Part shown: in pieces, positions 32,703-42,152 of the stretch
How the letters are laid out: the number at the start of each line of letters is the position of its first letter
Position numbering within the stretch: the first letter of the stretch is position 1
NCBI GenBank assembly: GCA_910575585.1
Contig: CAJTGF010000032.1
Span: 1 to 55,457, forward strand
Direction: 5' to 3'
Source: Clostridiaceae bacterium
GTDB taxonomy: Bacteria > Bacillota > Clostridia > Lachnospirales > Lachnospiraceae
DNA length: 55,457 bases
Made by a program: the position numbers and the translations under genes
Notes under the pieces: model-generated
Told to the model about the DNA's origin: nothing
Database searches by the model: none
Seen by the model: the letters and a program-made list of their open reading frames with translations, nothing else

Positions 32703-34208
32703 ATGAAGCCTGATATGTTACTGTTTTTAAGCGACCAGCACGGGGCCGGTTATACGGGGTATGAGGGCGGCCTGCCGGATACCCCCAATTTAGACCGCCT
32801 GTCAGAGGAGGGAACGTATTTTTCTGCCCATTATACAGCTTGTCCCATGTGTGTCCCGGCAAGGATGTCCTTCCTTTCGGGCCGTCTGCCAAGTCGTGTG
32901 GGAGTTACCAGCAATGCGCATACCTTAAGTGAATGTACGCCTACATTTTTATTTCCGCTGGTAGAGGCAGGATATGAGACGGTCTTGATTGGAAGAATGC
33001 ATTTTTTAGGAAAAGACCTTCGCCATGGATTTACGAAGCGGATAGGGGAAGATATAACTCAAAGCTGCTGGAGTATTCCACGCAGGGATTTGTTAGAGGA
33101 AAGGGGAGAATTATTCCCTGCATTCAGTTCCGCCGGCAGTCTGTCCGTAGTGGGCGGAGGCGAAAGCCCGGTGATTTACTATGACCAGGCAATCGTGGAC
33201 CAGGCACTGAAATATCTTAGCTGTCCTCACGAAAAACCGCAGTTTATTGTGGTGGGGACTTTTGGTCCCCATTCTCCCTATGTGGCGGACCCGGCGCTGT
33301 ATGAGAAATATAAACGCCGCGGCGTAATGCCCAGGTTTTTTAATGAAACGACGGATGTTATTGATGAAAATCCCTGGATACAGGCACATCAGAAGGAAGT
33401 GTCTAAAGAACAGGCTGCCAATGCCTGTGCGGCATATTGCGCGCTGACGGAGCAGACAGACAGTTATGTAGGGCAGGTTCGGGCGGCTTTTGAGAGGTAT
33501 GCGAAAAAAGCAGGGCACAGAGCCATATTCGGATATACCAGCGACCACGGAGATACCTGCGGGGAACGGGGAATTTACGGCAAACAGACCTTTTTTGAAA
33601 ATTCTGTCCGGGTTCCTCTGGTTTTTGCTGGGGACGGTATTCCGGCAGGAAAACATGTGGAAATTCCTACAAGTATGATGGATTTGGGACCAACTTTTTG
33701 CCAGTGGGCGGGAACGTCTTATACCGGAAGGTTTGTGGATGGACAGAGTTTTGACGCTCTGCTGACGGATGTTCCCCATGAGACTTTGGAAACACGGCCG
33801 GTTTTAAGCGAATACCTGGACAGTGTGGGAGGCGGGGACGGCGGCTGGGGAAAACAGAATGAAAGCGCTTCAAAGAAGCGGGAGCCTTTAAAACTGTCTT
33901 ACGGAATAATGGTCCGCATGGGTCACTGGAAATTTATTCGTTATCACCACTGTAAAGATGTGCTGTTTCACTTAAAGGAAGACCCGGAGGAGCGCTTCAA
34001 TGTGGCTATGCGATACCCGGATATTGCCCGGCAGATGGGGCGGATTGCGGAGCAGGCCGGTGAGCCGAAAAGGATAGAACAGGAGCACCTGGACAGGATT
34101 CGGATGACCGGATGGCTGCGTTCCTATGAGGCTGCGGCGGGGTTTCAGGACAGGGAGCGGTGGAAGGACAATCCGCCAACCGCCCGGGGCCAGTTGGCGG
34201 CGCGGTGA
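32703..34208 (+). CDS. Sulfatase 2
   Basis: 501 residues from ATG 32703, AGGAGATGATG upstream. It has LSDQH at 9-13 and the signature CVPAR (50-54) with Cys50 as the formylglycine precursor. GPHSPY and TSDHGDTCGERG are metal and substrate motifs. There is no signal peptide. It differs strongly from sulfatases 1 and 3 outside the core, implying a different position or linkage specificity. It is the first gene of a four-gene same-strand group ending at 38526. Confidence 0.87.
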   Translation: MKPDMLLFLSDQHGAGYTGYEGGLPDTPNLDRLSEEGTYFSAHYTACPMCVPARMSFLSGRLPSRVGVTSNAHTLSECTPTFLFPLVEAGYETVLIGRMHFLGKDLRHGFTKRIGEDITQSCWSIPRRDLLEERGELFPAFSSAGSLSVVGGGESPVIYYDQAIVDQALKYLSCPHEKPQFIVVGTFGPHSPYVADPALYEKYKRRGVMPRFFNETTDVIDENPWIQAHQKEVSKEQAANACAAYCALTEQTDSYVGQVRAAFERYAKKAGHRAIFGYTSDHGDTCGERGIYGKQTFFENSVRVPLVFAGDGIPAGKHVEIPTSMMDLGPTFCQWAGTSYTGRFVDGQSFDALLTDVPHETLETRPVLSEYLDSVGGGDGGWGKQNESASKKREPLKLSYGIMVRMGHWKFIRYHHCKDVLFHLKEDPEERFNVAMRYPDIARQMGRIAEQAGEPKRIEQEHLDRIRMTGWLRSYEAAAGFQDRERWKDNPPTARGQLAAR

Positions 34209-34303
34209 TATGTGAGGAAACTTGTTCAGGCAGGTCTTCATGTTGGCCGGACTGACGGTGGGAAACGTTGATGGATATAGAGAACAGGAAAGGACGATTT
34301 GTG

Positions 34304-36028
34304 ATGGTAAATTTGAGAGGGAAACCTTTTAATCTAAATGAAGAGCAGTTGACATGGGTGGAAAAAACGTTTGCTTCTCTTTCAATGGAAGAGAAAATAG
34401 GACAGCTTTTTATCAACCTTACTTTGGAACGGTCTCCAAAAGCCATTACCAGGCTTTGCCGGGAGTATTATATCGGAGGTGTGCGCTGGCAGGGAGGAAC
34501 ACTGGAGGAGGTTTATGAACAGAACCGGATGTTCCAGGAAGAAAGCAAGGTGCCTGTACTGATTGCGGCTAACTGTGAAGCAGGGGGGAACGGAGCCGTA
34601 GGGGAGGGAACCATGGTGGCCACCGGCGCGGCATGCGGGGCCAGCGATACGCTGGAAACGGTTCGGGATATGGCCCGGGTGGGAGGACAGGAGGCAGCTG
34701 CAGTAGGCTGCAACTGGATGTTTGCTCCTGTGTGCGACGTAGTTCAAAACTGGCGCAATACCATTGTCAATACCCGTGGGTTCGGGGATAATCCCGATAC
34801 GGTTATCTCCTGTTCTCTGGCTTACATGGAGGAAATGAAGCGCCAGGGAATCGCCTGTGCCGCAAAGCATTTTCCCGGGGACGGCACTGAGGAGCGAGAC
34901 CAGCATCTGGTTATGGGCTGCAATGATTTAACATGCCAGGAGTGGGACGACAGTTTCGGAAAAGTCTATAAAGCGCTCATTGACGCGGGAGTGGAATCTA
35001 TTATGGCAGGACATATCTGCCAGCCGGCTTACAGCCGTAAATTCCGTCCGGAGCTTGAAGATAAGGATATCATGCCGGCTACCATGGCGCCGGAACTTCT
35101 GGGAGACCTTCTGCGGGGACAACTTGGGTTTAACGGCCTCATTGTAACGGATGCCAGCCATATGGCGGGCCTCAACGCGGCAGGGGCCCGGCGGGATGTG
35201 GTTCCTGGTGTTATCGCCGCCGGCTGTGATATGCTGCTGTTTTTTAATGACCCTGCCGAAGATATCCAGTACATGAAGGAGGGCATTGACAGGGGAGTGC
35301 TTACACAGGAGCGGCTGTCAGACGCGGTACACAGGATATTGGGGCTGAAGGCCAAACTTGGTCTGAACCGGCTGCGTTTTCCGTCAAAGGAGGGGCTGAA
35401 AACGGTGGGGAAACCGGAATTTCACGCTCTTGCAGCAAAAGCCGCCCATCACACCATCACTTTGGTAAAAGACACCCAGGCGCTGCTGCCGGTGAACCCG
35501 ACGCTAAGAAAGAGGGTTCTTCTCTACTACCTTCAGAGCGCGCCGGTGAGTTTGGAGGACGGCAGCGACAGCGGCAAGAGAATCCTTATAGAAGAACTTG
35601 AAGCTGCCGGTTTTCAGGTGACGGCTGAGCCTGATTATTATGAGCTGGAGATGGAGAGACCGTCCAGGCTTAACCGATATCGGATGATGGCAAAGCACTC
35701 CCTGGAGAAGGTGAAACAGGATTATGACCTTTGTGTGGTAGCAATCAGTATGAAGGGATATGCCCAGGCCAACAACACCCGGGTAGTCTATTCTGTGGGA
35801 CACAGCTATGAGATTCCCTGGTATGTCCATGAACTGCCAACGGTCTGCGTCAGTTTGAACTATACGAACCACCTGATAGATGTTCCCATGATGAAAACAT
35901 TTATCAATGCTTACGCTCCTACAAGGGAGTATATTCATGTGCTGGTGGAGAAGCTGACCGGCAAAAGTCCTTTTACAGGAACTTATAATCGGCTGGTTTG
36001 GTGCGGCCGCTGGGACACAAAGAGGTAA
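34304..36028 (+). CDS. Glycoside hydrolase family 3, beta-N-acetylhexosaminidase-like
   Basis: 574 residues if ATG 34304 is used, which has AAAGGA well placed upstream; an ATG at 34271 gives 11 more residues. It is a GH3 catalytic barrel with KHFPGDGTEERDQH (Lys188 on), where the Asp/His pair is the NagZ-type general acid region, and VTDASHM with Asp283 as the likely nucleophile. A C-terminal alpha/beta domain follows. There is no signal peptide. By family it removes terminal N-acetylglucosamine or N-acetylgalactosamine, consistent with desulfated amino-sugar substrates. It lies 12 bases before sulfatase 3. Confidence 0.83.
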   Translation: MVNLRGKPFNLNEEQLTWVEKTFASLSMEEKIGQLFINLTLERSPKAITRLCREYYIGGVRWQGGTLEEVYEQNRMFQEESKVPVLIAANCEAGGNGAVGEGTMVATGAACGASDTLETVRDMARVGGQEAAAVGCNWMFAPVCDVVQNWRNTIVNTRGFGDNPDTVISCSLAYMEEMKRQGIACAAKHFPGDGTEERDQHLVMGCNDLTCQEWDDSFGKVYKALIDAGVESIMAGHICQPAYSRKFRPELEDKDIMPATMAPELLGDLLRGQLGFNGLIVTDASHMAGLNAAGARRDVVPGVIAAGCDMLLFFNDPAEDIQYMKEGIDRGVLTQERLSDAVHRILGLKAKLGLNRLRFPSKEGLKTVGKPEFHALAAKAAHHTITLVKDTQALLPVNPTLRKRVLLYYLQSAPVSLEDGSDSGKRILIEELEAAGFQVTAEPDYYELEMERPSRLNRYRMMAKHSLEKVKQDYDLCVVAISMKGYAQANNTRVVYSVGHSYEIPWYVHELPTVCVSLNYTNHLIDVPMMKTFINAYAPTREYIHVLVEKLTGKSPFTGTYNRLVWCGRWDTKR

Positions 36029-36040
36029 TGGGAGGAACTT

Positions 36041-37660
36041 ATGGGAAAACGACCGAATATTATCATATTTAACCCGGATGAAATGCGCTGGGATACCATG
36101 GGGCACATGGGAAATCCGGCAGCGGTGACGCCTTTTCTGGACAGATTTGCCAAGACGGAGGCAGTATCATTTTCCAATGCCTATTGTCAGAACCCGGTTT
36201 GTGTGCCCAGCCGGTGCAGCTTTTTTACAGGTCTGTATCCCCACACTGCCGGCCACCGGACCATGGGTCATCTGCTCCGCTCTCATGAGACATCCCTTTT
36301 AAAGGAGCTGAAAGAAGCAGGCTATTACGTCTGGGCCAACGCCCGCAATGACCTGGTATCTGCCAACACTCCGGGGCTTATAGAATCTCATGTGACAGAA
36401 CTGTTTTATGGAGGCAATGTACCGGCAGCTCCGGGACCGGTGGATGCCCATTACCGGGGGCGGCCTGAAAGCCCTCAGTTCTACGCGTTCTGCAACGGTA
36501 AGCTGCAGACCGATAAGGACGGTCTGAATTATACTTCTGATGATGAGGATGTGGATGCCGCGTGTTACCGTATTCGAAACCGGGTGGATGACCGGCCTTT
36601 ATGCCTTTTTGTGGGAACGCTGTATCCCCATCCGGCTTACAATGTGGAGGAGCCTTATTATTCCGGGATTGACCAGGGGAAATTGCCCCGACGGATTACA
36701 GCCGGGGAGACTACGAAAAAACCTTCCATGGAGACGGCTCTGCGGAAATATCAGAATCTGGCAGGTATGACCAGGGAGCAGTGGGATGAGCTGCGGGCCG
36801 TGTATTTGGGGATGTGTACCAAGGTGGACGCTCAGTTTAAAAAGCTGTGCGACGCGTTGAAAGAGGCCGGGGAGTATGATAATTCCGCTATTTTCTTTTT
36901 CAGCGACCACGGTGACTATGAAGGGGATTTTGATATCAGTGAAAAAGCCCAGAATTGTTTTGAGGATGTTCTGATTCGGGTACCGCTGCTCATCAAGCCT
37001 CCCAGGGGCATGAAGGTGGATGTGGGGATTACGGACAGTTTTGCGGAGCTGGTGGATTTTTACGCTACCGCGATGGAATTGGCAGAAGTTACCCCCGGTC
37101 ACACCCACTTTGGCCGTTCTCTTCTTCCGGTGGTAGGGGACCGGTCCTGTGAGGTACGGGACTGTGTTTTCTGTGAGGGAGGGCGGATGGCCGGTGAAGA
37201 CCACTGCAGCGAATCGGTTGACCCTGCTGTGAGAGACGGTTTCCGCTACGCTGCCATGTGGCCCCGTTATGCTGCCCAGCATGACCATGAGGCTCACGCA
37301 AAAGGGGCTATGATTCGCACCGCGGAGTGGAAATACGTATACCGGGCTCATGGAATGTGTGAACTGTATGATTTGCGCCGTGACCCGCTGGAGCTTCACA
37401 ATATTTCCGGAAGTATGGAGAATTGCGGTGTGGAAACGGCCATGATGCAGAGGATTCTGGAGTGGTATCAGGATACTTGCGATGTGGTGCCTTTTGATAA
37501 AGATGAGCGGTTCAGCGACGAAATGATTTGGGAAAAAGTAAAGCTTTTGGTTCCGCCGGGATGCGAACAGCTGGTGAGGGACAAAATCGCCTCAAAGGCG
37601 GGGCTGTTTGTCACAAAAATCTACTGTCAGGAATTGGCGGATAAAATGGCCGGCAGCTGA
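36041..37660 (+). CDS. Sulfatase 3
   Basis: 539 residues from ATG 36041, GGGAGGA upstream. The signature CVPSR (54-58) carries Cys54, the textbook formylglycine motif. NPDEMRWD near residue 11 replaces the more common DQ-x-R metal motif, and SDHGDYEGD gives the C-proximal metal ligands. It is cytoplasmic. It lies 12 bases after GH3 and 20 before the HAD gene, an operon-like arrangement. The substrate is unknown. Confidence 0.87.
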   Translation: MGKRPNIIIFNPDEMRWDTMGHMGNPAAVTPFLDRFAKTEAVSFSNAYCQNPVCVPSRCSFFTGLYPHTAGHRTMGHLLRSHETSLLKELKEAGYYVWANARNDLVSANTPGLIESHVTELFYGGNVPAAPGPVDAHYRGRPESPQFYAFCNGKLQTDKDGLNYTSDDEDVDAACYRIRNRVDDRPLCLFVGTLYPHPAYNVEEPYYSGIDQGKLPRRITAGETTKKPSMETALRKYQNLAGMTREQWDELRAVYLGMCTKVDAQFKKLCDALKEAGEYDNSAIFFFSDHGDYEGDFDISEKAQNCFEDVLIRVPLLIKPPRGMKVDVGITDSFAELVDFYATAMELAEVTPGHTHFGRSLLPVVGDRSCEVRDCVFCEGGRMAGEDHCSESVDPAVRDGFRYAAMWPRYAAQHDHEAHAKGAMIRTAEWKYVYRAHGMCELYDLRRDPLELHNISGSMENCGVETAMMQRILEWYQDTCDVVPFDKDERFSDEMIWEKVKLLVPPGCEQLVRDKIASKAGLFVTKIYCQELADKMAGS

Positions 37661-37680
37661 AAGAAGGAGGAGTTAGTTAT

Positions 37681-38526
37681 ATGGATACGATTTTTAACGG
37701 ATTTGTGCCGGGGCACCAGTTTCTCATCTGCGTGGACAGCGACGGCTGCGCAATGGATACCATGGATATTAAGCATATTCGTTGTTTCGGCCCTTGTATG
37801 GTAAAAGAGTGGGGGCTGGAGGAATGGGCCCAGCCTGTTCTTTCCCGGTGGAATGAGCTGAATCTTTACACCTTAACCAGGGGCATTAACCGGTTTAAGG
37901 GTCTTGCTCTTGCCCTTGGAGAAGTCAATAGGACCTGCGCCTCTATTGATGGGGTGGAGGAACTGGATGTCTGGGCCAGAAAGGCCCCGGAGCTTTCCAA
38001 TGGGGCGGTGGAGGATATGTATCAGAAGACGGGGCTTCCGATTTTTGCGAAAGCCTTAAGCTGGTCCAGGGCGGTTAATGAGGCGGTCAATACTTTGCCG
38101 GAGGAGGAGAAAAACCCCTTTCCCGGTGTTGTCCAGGGACTTAGGGCTGCTCATGAATTTGCGGATGTAGCCGTTGTCTCCAGCGCCAACCGGGAGGCAG
38201 TGGAGGAAGAATGGAATCGCTGCGGCCTGCTGGAGTTTGTGGATATCCTTCTGTGCCAGGACGCGGGAAGCAAATCCCATTGTATCGCCCAGTTAAAGAA
38301 GAAAGGCTACGGCGCGGACGGTATCCTGATGGTGGGGGATGCTCCCGGCGACCGTGACGCTGCCTGGGAAAACGGAGTGTTTTTCTATCCTATTTTGGTC
38401 CGTCATGAGGCAGAGAGCTGGGAGGAACTTAGAAAAACGGGATTAGAGGCGTTTCGGGTTGGCAGGTATAGCTCTTACGGCCAGGAGAAACTGCGTCAGT
38501 TTACCGAAAATCTTGGGGGACGGTAA
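37681..38526 (+). CDS. HAD-superfamily hydrolase
   Basis: 281 residues from ATG 37681, GGAGGAG upstream. HAD motifs in order: VDSDGCAMD (18-26) with Asp19 as the nucleophile and Asp21 as acid/base, SSAN for motif II, KSH near residue 199 for the motif III lysine, and MVGDAPGDRDAA for motif IV. A helical cap lies between motifs I and II. It probably dephosphorylates a sugar phosphate formed from the glycan, judging only from its place at the end of the sulfatase operon. Confidence 0.78.
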   Translation: MDTIFNGFVPGHQFLICVDSDGCAMDTMDIKHIRCFGPCMVKEWGLEEWAQPVLSRWNELNLYTLTRGINRFKGLALALGEVNRTCASIDGVEELDVWARKAPELSNGAVEDMYQKTGLPIFAKALSWSRAVNEAVNTLPEEEKNPFPGVVQGLRAAHEFADVAVVSSANREAVEEEWNRCGLLEFVDILLCQDAGSKSHCIAQLKKKGYGADGILMVGDAPGDRDAAWENGVFFYPILVRHEAESWEELRKTGLEAFRVGRYSSYGQEKLRQFTENLGGR

Positions 38527-38641
38527 AAGATATTTTAAGAGAAAGGCATTGATTAAGTAAGAATTATACAATTATTGCTGTTTAGGGCTGTGAGTTTTCT
38601 GGCTGCGCTGACCGTACGAAAACGTAATGGCAGCAGGCTTT

Positions 38642-38707
38642 GGCCCCATCGCGAAGCGATTTTCATGGCCGGATGCGTAACCGTTCAAGGGTTATCTGAA
38701 CGGTTAC
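38642..38707. repeat. Compound palindromic repeat (family member d)
   Basis: A small stem ATCGC/GCGAT (38648-38660) flanked by GGCC, then a perfect 11-bp palindrome GTAACCGTTCA (38677-38687) with TGAACGGTTAC (38697-38707), loop AGGGTTATC. It shares the CCCCATCGC..GCGATTTT core with 5003-5024. It lies between the HAD gene and the fab promoter. Confidence 0.7.
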
Positions 38708-38747
38708 TGAATTTTTAAACTAAGTGTAAATAAGATACAAATTACTC

Positions 38748-38793
38748 TTGACAAAATATGGATATTTATATACTATTATTTTGAAAATCAAAA
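38748..38793 (+). promoter_or_regulatory. fab operon promoter with FabT-like operator
   Basis: TTGACA (38748-38753), 17 bases and TACTAT (38771-38776) form a strong promoter. Two bases later TTTTGAAAATCAAAA (38779-38793) has perfect TTTTGA/TCAAAA arms, like the FabT (MarR-type) operator of streptococcal fab operons. Its place on the start site fits repression. Confidence 0.65.
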
Positions 38794-38816
38794 CATTTTG
38801 AAGGACAAATCAAAAA

Positions 38817-39788
38817 ATGAAAACAGTGATAATAGGGACTGGTTCTTTTGCTCCGCCCAGGGTCGTGACCAATGACGATTTGGCGGAGGTTATGGATACC
38901 AGCGATGAGTGGATAAGGACCCGGACGGGAATCGAACAGCGGCACATTTCCGACGGGCCGGGTACGACCTGGATGGCGGCTGAGGCGGCGAAGCTGGCGC
39001 TGAAAGACGCGGGGGTGGAGCCGGAGGACATTGACATCATCATTGCGGCCACTACCACGGCGGACAACTGTTTTCCAAGCGCGGCCTGTGAGGTTCAGGG
39101 GATTTTGGGGGCAGGAAACGCGGTGGGGTATGATGTGAGCGCGGCCTGTTCCGGATTTATATTTGCTCTGCACACCATGGACGGGCTGATGAAGACAGGG
39201 GCCTATGAAACAGGGCTGGTGATTGGGGTTGATAATCTGAGCAAGGTTGTGGACTGGTCGGACCGGAGTACCTGCGTGCTGTTCGGCGACGGGGCCGGGG
39301 CAGCAGTAGTGCGGGCCTGTGAAGACGGAGACAGGGGACTGCTATGCGGACGGATTGGTTCTGACGGGAGGAAGGCGTCGGTTCTCACGTGTCAGGCCAG
39401 AACCATGGGGAATCTTCTTACAGGGACGAAACCGGAGCCGGGGTATATTGCCATGGAGGGCCAGGAGGTTTTTAAGTTTGCGGTGAAAAAGGTGCCGGAG
39501 TGTGTGGAGAGTCTTTTGAAGAGTGCGGATACGGATATGGGTGAAGTGAAATATCTGATACTGCATCAGGCTAATTACCGCATATGTGAGTCCATTGCCA
39601 AACGGCTTAAGATTTCCATGGACAAGATTCCCATGAATATTGACCGGTACGGCAATACTTCCGGGGCTACCATACCGATTCTTCTTGATGAGCTGAACCG
39701 GCAGGGGAAGCTTCACAGAGGCGACAGGGTGGTGCTGGCAGGGTTTGGGGCCGGGCTTACCTGGGGGGCGTTATTGGTTGAGTGGTAG
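38817..39788 (+). CDS. fabH: Beta-ketoacyl-ACP synthase III
   Basis: 323 residues from ATG 38817. It starts fatty-acid synthesis by condensing acetyl-CoA with malonyl-ACP. The catalytic triad is visible: Cys111 in SAACSGF, His250 in LHQAN and Asn280 in GNTS. Length is normal. It is first of the fab cluster, under a promoter with a FabT-like operator. A second regulatory region separates it from acpP. Confidence 0.92.
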   Translation: MKTVIIGTGSFAPPRVVTNDDLAEVMDTSDEWIRTRTGIEQRHISDGPGTTWMAAEAAKLALKDAGVEPEDIDIIIAATTTADNCFPSAACEVQGILGAGNAVGYDVSAACSGFIFALHTMDGLMKTGAYETGLVIGVDNLSKVVDWSDRSTCVLFGDGAGAAVVRACEDGDRGLLCGRIGSDGRKASVLTCQARTMGNLLTGTKPEPGYIAMEGQEVFKFAVKKVPECVESLLKSADTDMGEVKYLILHQANYRICESIAKRLKISMDKIPMNIDRYGNTSGATIPILLDELNRQGKLHRGDRVVLAGFGAGLTWGALLVEW

Positions 39789-39810
39789 AAAATTTTTTTT
39801 GGACAAATAA

Positions 39811-39860
39811 TTTGATAGTCAAAGTTTTTCGATTTTTGTCGAAAGCTTGCTATATATAAT
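39811..39860 (+). promoter_or_regulatory. acpP upstream region with second FabT-like palindrome
   Basis: TTTGATAGTCAAA (39811-39823) has TTTGA/TCAAA arms like the site before fabH. A second inverted repeat, TTTCGA (39827-39832) with TCGAAA (39839-39844), lies in front of a TATAAT box (39855-39860); the -35 is poor. A separate, regulated acpP promoter is plausible. Confidence 0.55.
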
Positions 39861-39932
39861 TTATTTTATGATGCAACATTTCTTCCCAAAGGGGAGAGTA
39901 AAAAAGAAAGAGAAGAAAGGGAGAGTAAAATC

Positions 39933-40163
39933 ATGTTAGAGAAGATGAAGGAAATTATTTCGGAGCAGTTAAGTGTTGACGCGGATACCATTACGGAGAA
40001 TTCTAATTTTAAGGACGACCTGGCAGCGGATTCTCTGGATTTGTTTGAGCTGGTGATGGCGCTGGAGGATGAGTATTCGGTGGAGATTCCGGCGGAGGAT
40101 TTGCAGAATCTTCTGACTGTAGGCGAAGTTATGAATTATCTGAAGGAAAAAGGCGTTGAGTAA
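39933..40163 (+). CDS. acpP: Acyl carrier protein
   Basis: 76 residues from ATG 39933 with AAGGGAG upstream. It is small and acidic. The DSLDLFEL motif contains the Ser that carries phosphopantetheine. It carries acyl chains between all enzymes encoded downstream. It is followed almost directly by fabK. Confidence 0.93.
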   Translation: MLEKMKEIISEQLSVDADTITENSNFKDDLAADSLDLFELVMALEDEYSVEIPAEDLQNLLTVGEVMNYLKEKGVE

Positions 40164-40164
40164 A

Positions 40165-41091
40165 ATGAAGACAAGAATTACAGAGCTTTTGGGGGTGGAG
40201 TACCCCATTATCCAGGGGGGGATGGCCTGGGTTGCGGAACATCATCTGGCGGCGGCGGTTTCTGAGGCCGGGGGCCTGGGGCTTATCGGCGGGGCCAATG
40301 CGCCGGGGGAAGTGGTCAGGGATGAGATTCGCAAGGCAAGGAAGCTTACGGACAAGCCCTTTGGGGTGAATGTGATGCTGATGAGCCCTTATGCGGATGA
40401 TGTGGCTAAGGTGATTGTGGAGGAGGGCATTAAGGTGGTTACCACTGGCGCCGGGAATCCTGAGAAGTATATGGACATATGGAAGGCAGCAGGCGTGAAG
40501 GTGATTCCCGTGGTGGCTTCTGTGGCGCTGGCCAGGCGCATGGAGCGGCACGGGGCGGACGCGGTTGTGGCAGAAGGGTGTGAGTCCGGAGGCCACATCG
40601 GGGAGCAGACTACCATGACCCTGGTTCCCCAGGTTGCGGACGCGGTTGAGATTCCCGTGATTGCGGCAGGAGGAATCGGTGACGGCAGAGGGATTGCGGC
40701 GGCTTTTATGCTTGGGGCTGAGGCGGTTCAGATCGGCACCAGATTTGTGGTGTCAAAGGAGGCCGTGGTACATGAGAATTATAAGCAGAGAATCATCAAG
40801 GCAAAGGATATTGATTCGGCAGTGACCGGGAGAAGCCATGGACATCCTATCCGCTGTCTGAGAAATGAAATGACCAGAGAGTATGTGAAGATGGAGGCAG
40901 AGGGAAAATCTTTTGAGGAGTTGGAGTATATGACTCTGGGTGCTTTGCGCCGGGCGGTTCAGGAGGGCGACGTGTCCAAGGGAACGGTTATGGCCGGACA
41001 GATTGCGGGTCTGATTACGAAGGAGCAGACCTGTAAGGAGATGGTTGAGGAAATGATGGCCCAGGCGAAAACGCTGATGAAGTGGGAGTGA
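40165..41091 (+). CDS. fabK: Enoyl-ACP reductase II (FMN-dependent)
   Basis: 308 residues from ATG 40165, one base after the acpP stop; a TTG at 40156 would overlap acpP and cannot be excluded. It is a TIM-barrel flavoprotein with PIIQGGMAW near residue 14, ESGGHIG near 139 with the catalytic His, and AAGGIGDG near 172 for FMN phosphate. FabK replaces the triclosan-sensitive FabI in many Firmicutes, and no FabI is seen here. It makes the last reduction of each elongation cycle. Confidence 0.9.
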   Translation: MKTRITELLGVEYPIIQGGMAWVAEHHLAAAVSEAGGLGLIGGANAPGEVVRDEIRKARKLTDKPFGVNVMLMSPYADDVAKVIVEEGIKVVTTGAGNPEKYMDIWKAAGVKVIPVVASVALARRMERHGADAVVAEGCESGGHIGEQTTMTLVPQVADAVEIPVIAAGGIGDGRGIAAAFMLGAEAVQIGTRFVVSKEAVVHENYKQRIIKAKDIDSAVTGRSHGHPIRCLRNEMTREYVKMEAEGKSFEELEYMTLGALRRAVQEGDVSKGTVMAGQIAGLITKEQTCKEMVEEMMAQAKTLMKWE

Positions 41092-41221
41092 CTAAGAATG
41101 CCTGGTTTGGCGCATTTGGCAATGGGTTGAGCCGAAAGGCATTTGATTGGGACCGGCAGGGGAGGGCGGCAGTTGTTTGCTGCCGAACCTGCAGAGAACG
41201 CGATAACAAAAGGAGTATTTC

Positions 41222-42136
41222 ATGAATAAGGTTGCATTTATTTTCCCGGGACAGGGAGCTCAGGCTGTTGGTATGGGTAAGGATTTTTACGATAATACGG
41301 AAACTGCAAGGCGGATTTTTGACAGGGCGTCGGAGCTTTTGGGATTTTCTATGCCAGAGCTGTGCTTTGAGAGCAATGACCGGCTGGATATTACGGAGTA
41401 TACCCAGGCGGCTATGGTGACTGTTGGCATTGCCATGATGAAGGTACTGATGGAGAAGACGGATATCAGGCCTTATGTGGCGGCAGGACTGAGCCTGGGA
41501 GAATATTGTGCGCTGGCGGCTGCGGGCGTTATGTCCGTGGATGACGCCATTACGACCGTGAGACAGAGGGGAATCCTGATGCAGGGGGAGGTTCCTGTGG
41601 GGATTGGCGCCATGGCCGCGGTGCTGGCTATGGATGCGGAGCGTATTGAGCAGGTGATTGAGGATATTTCGGATGTGCAGATTGCCAATTATAATTGCCC
41701 GGGGCAGATTGTGATTTCCGGGAAAAAGGAAGCGGTGGAGCTGGCGGCTGAGAAGCTGAAGGAGGCCGGGGCAAAGCGGGTGATTCCGCTTAATGTCAGC
41801 GGGCCGTTCCACTCTAAGATGCTTACAGGGGCCGGGGAGAAGCTGGGAAAGGTGCTGGAGGGTGTGAAGGTGTCCAAACCGGAGATTCCCTATGTGGCCA
41901 ATGTGACGGCAGAGTATGTGACGGATGAGGGGCTGGTGAAGCCTTTGCTGACGCGGCAGGTGTATTCTTCGGTGAGATGGCAGCAGAGTGTGGAAACGAT
42001 GCTTAAGGACGGCGTGGATACCTTTGTGGAGATTGGGCCGGGGAAGACCCTCAGCGGGTTTATGAAGAAGATTAACAGGAACGTTGCGGTTCTTAATATA
42101 GAGAAACTGGATGATTTGGAGAAAGTCGGAAAATAG
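41222..42136 (+). CDS. fabD: Malonyl-CoA:ACP transacylase
   Basis: 304 residues from ATG 41222, AAAGGAG upstream. It moves malonyl from CoA to ACP. PGQGAQ is at 9-14, the nucleophile Ser91 in GLSLGEY, and the catalytic His in GPFHS. Length is normal. A 130-base spacer with no clear signal separates it from fabK. fabG follows with overlap of reading frames but a separate start at 42153. Confidence 0.92.
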   Translation: MNKVAFIFPGQGAQAVGMGKDFYDNTETARRIFDRASELLGFSMPELCFESNDRLDITEYTQAAMVTVGIAMMKVLMEKTDIRPYVAAGLSLGEYCALAAAGVMSVDDAITTVRQRGILMQGEVPVGIGAMAAVLAMDAERIEQVIEDISDVQIANYNCPGQIVISGKKEAVELAAEKLKEAGAKRVIPLNVSGPFHSKMLTGAGEKLGKVLEGVKVSKPEIPYVANVTAEYVTDEGLVKPLLTRQVYSSVRWQQSVETMLKDGVDTFVEIGPGKTLSGFMKKINRNVAVLNIEKLDDLEKVGK

Positions 42137-42152
42137 AAAAGGAGAAGAAGGG

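Noticed and set aside
36599-37399. A 266-codon minus-strand frame
   Set aside because: It is antisense to sulfatase 3 and lacks a start context.
38760-38816. FapR operator before fabH
   Set aside because: No TTAGTACC..GATACTAA type palindrome is present; the palindrome found has TTTGA/TCAAA arms and fits FabT better.
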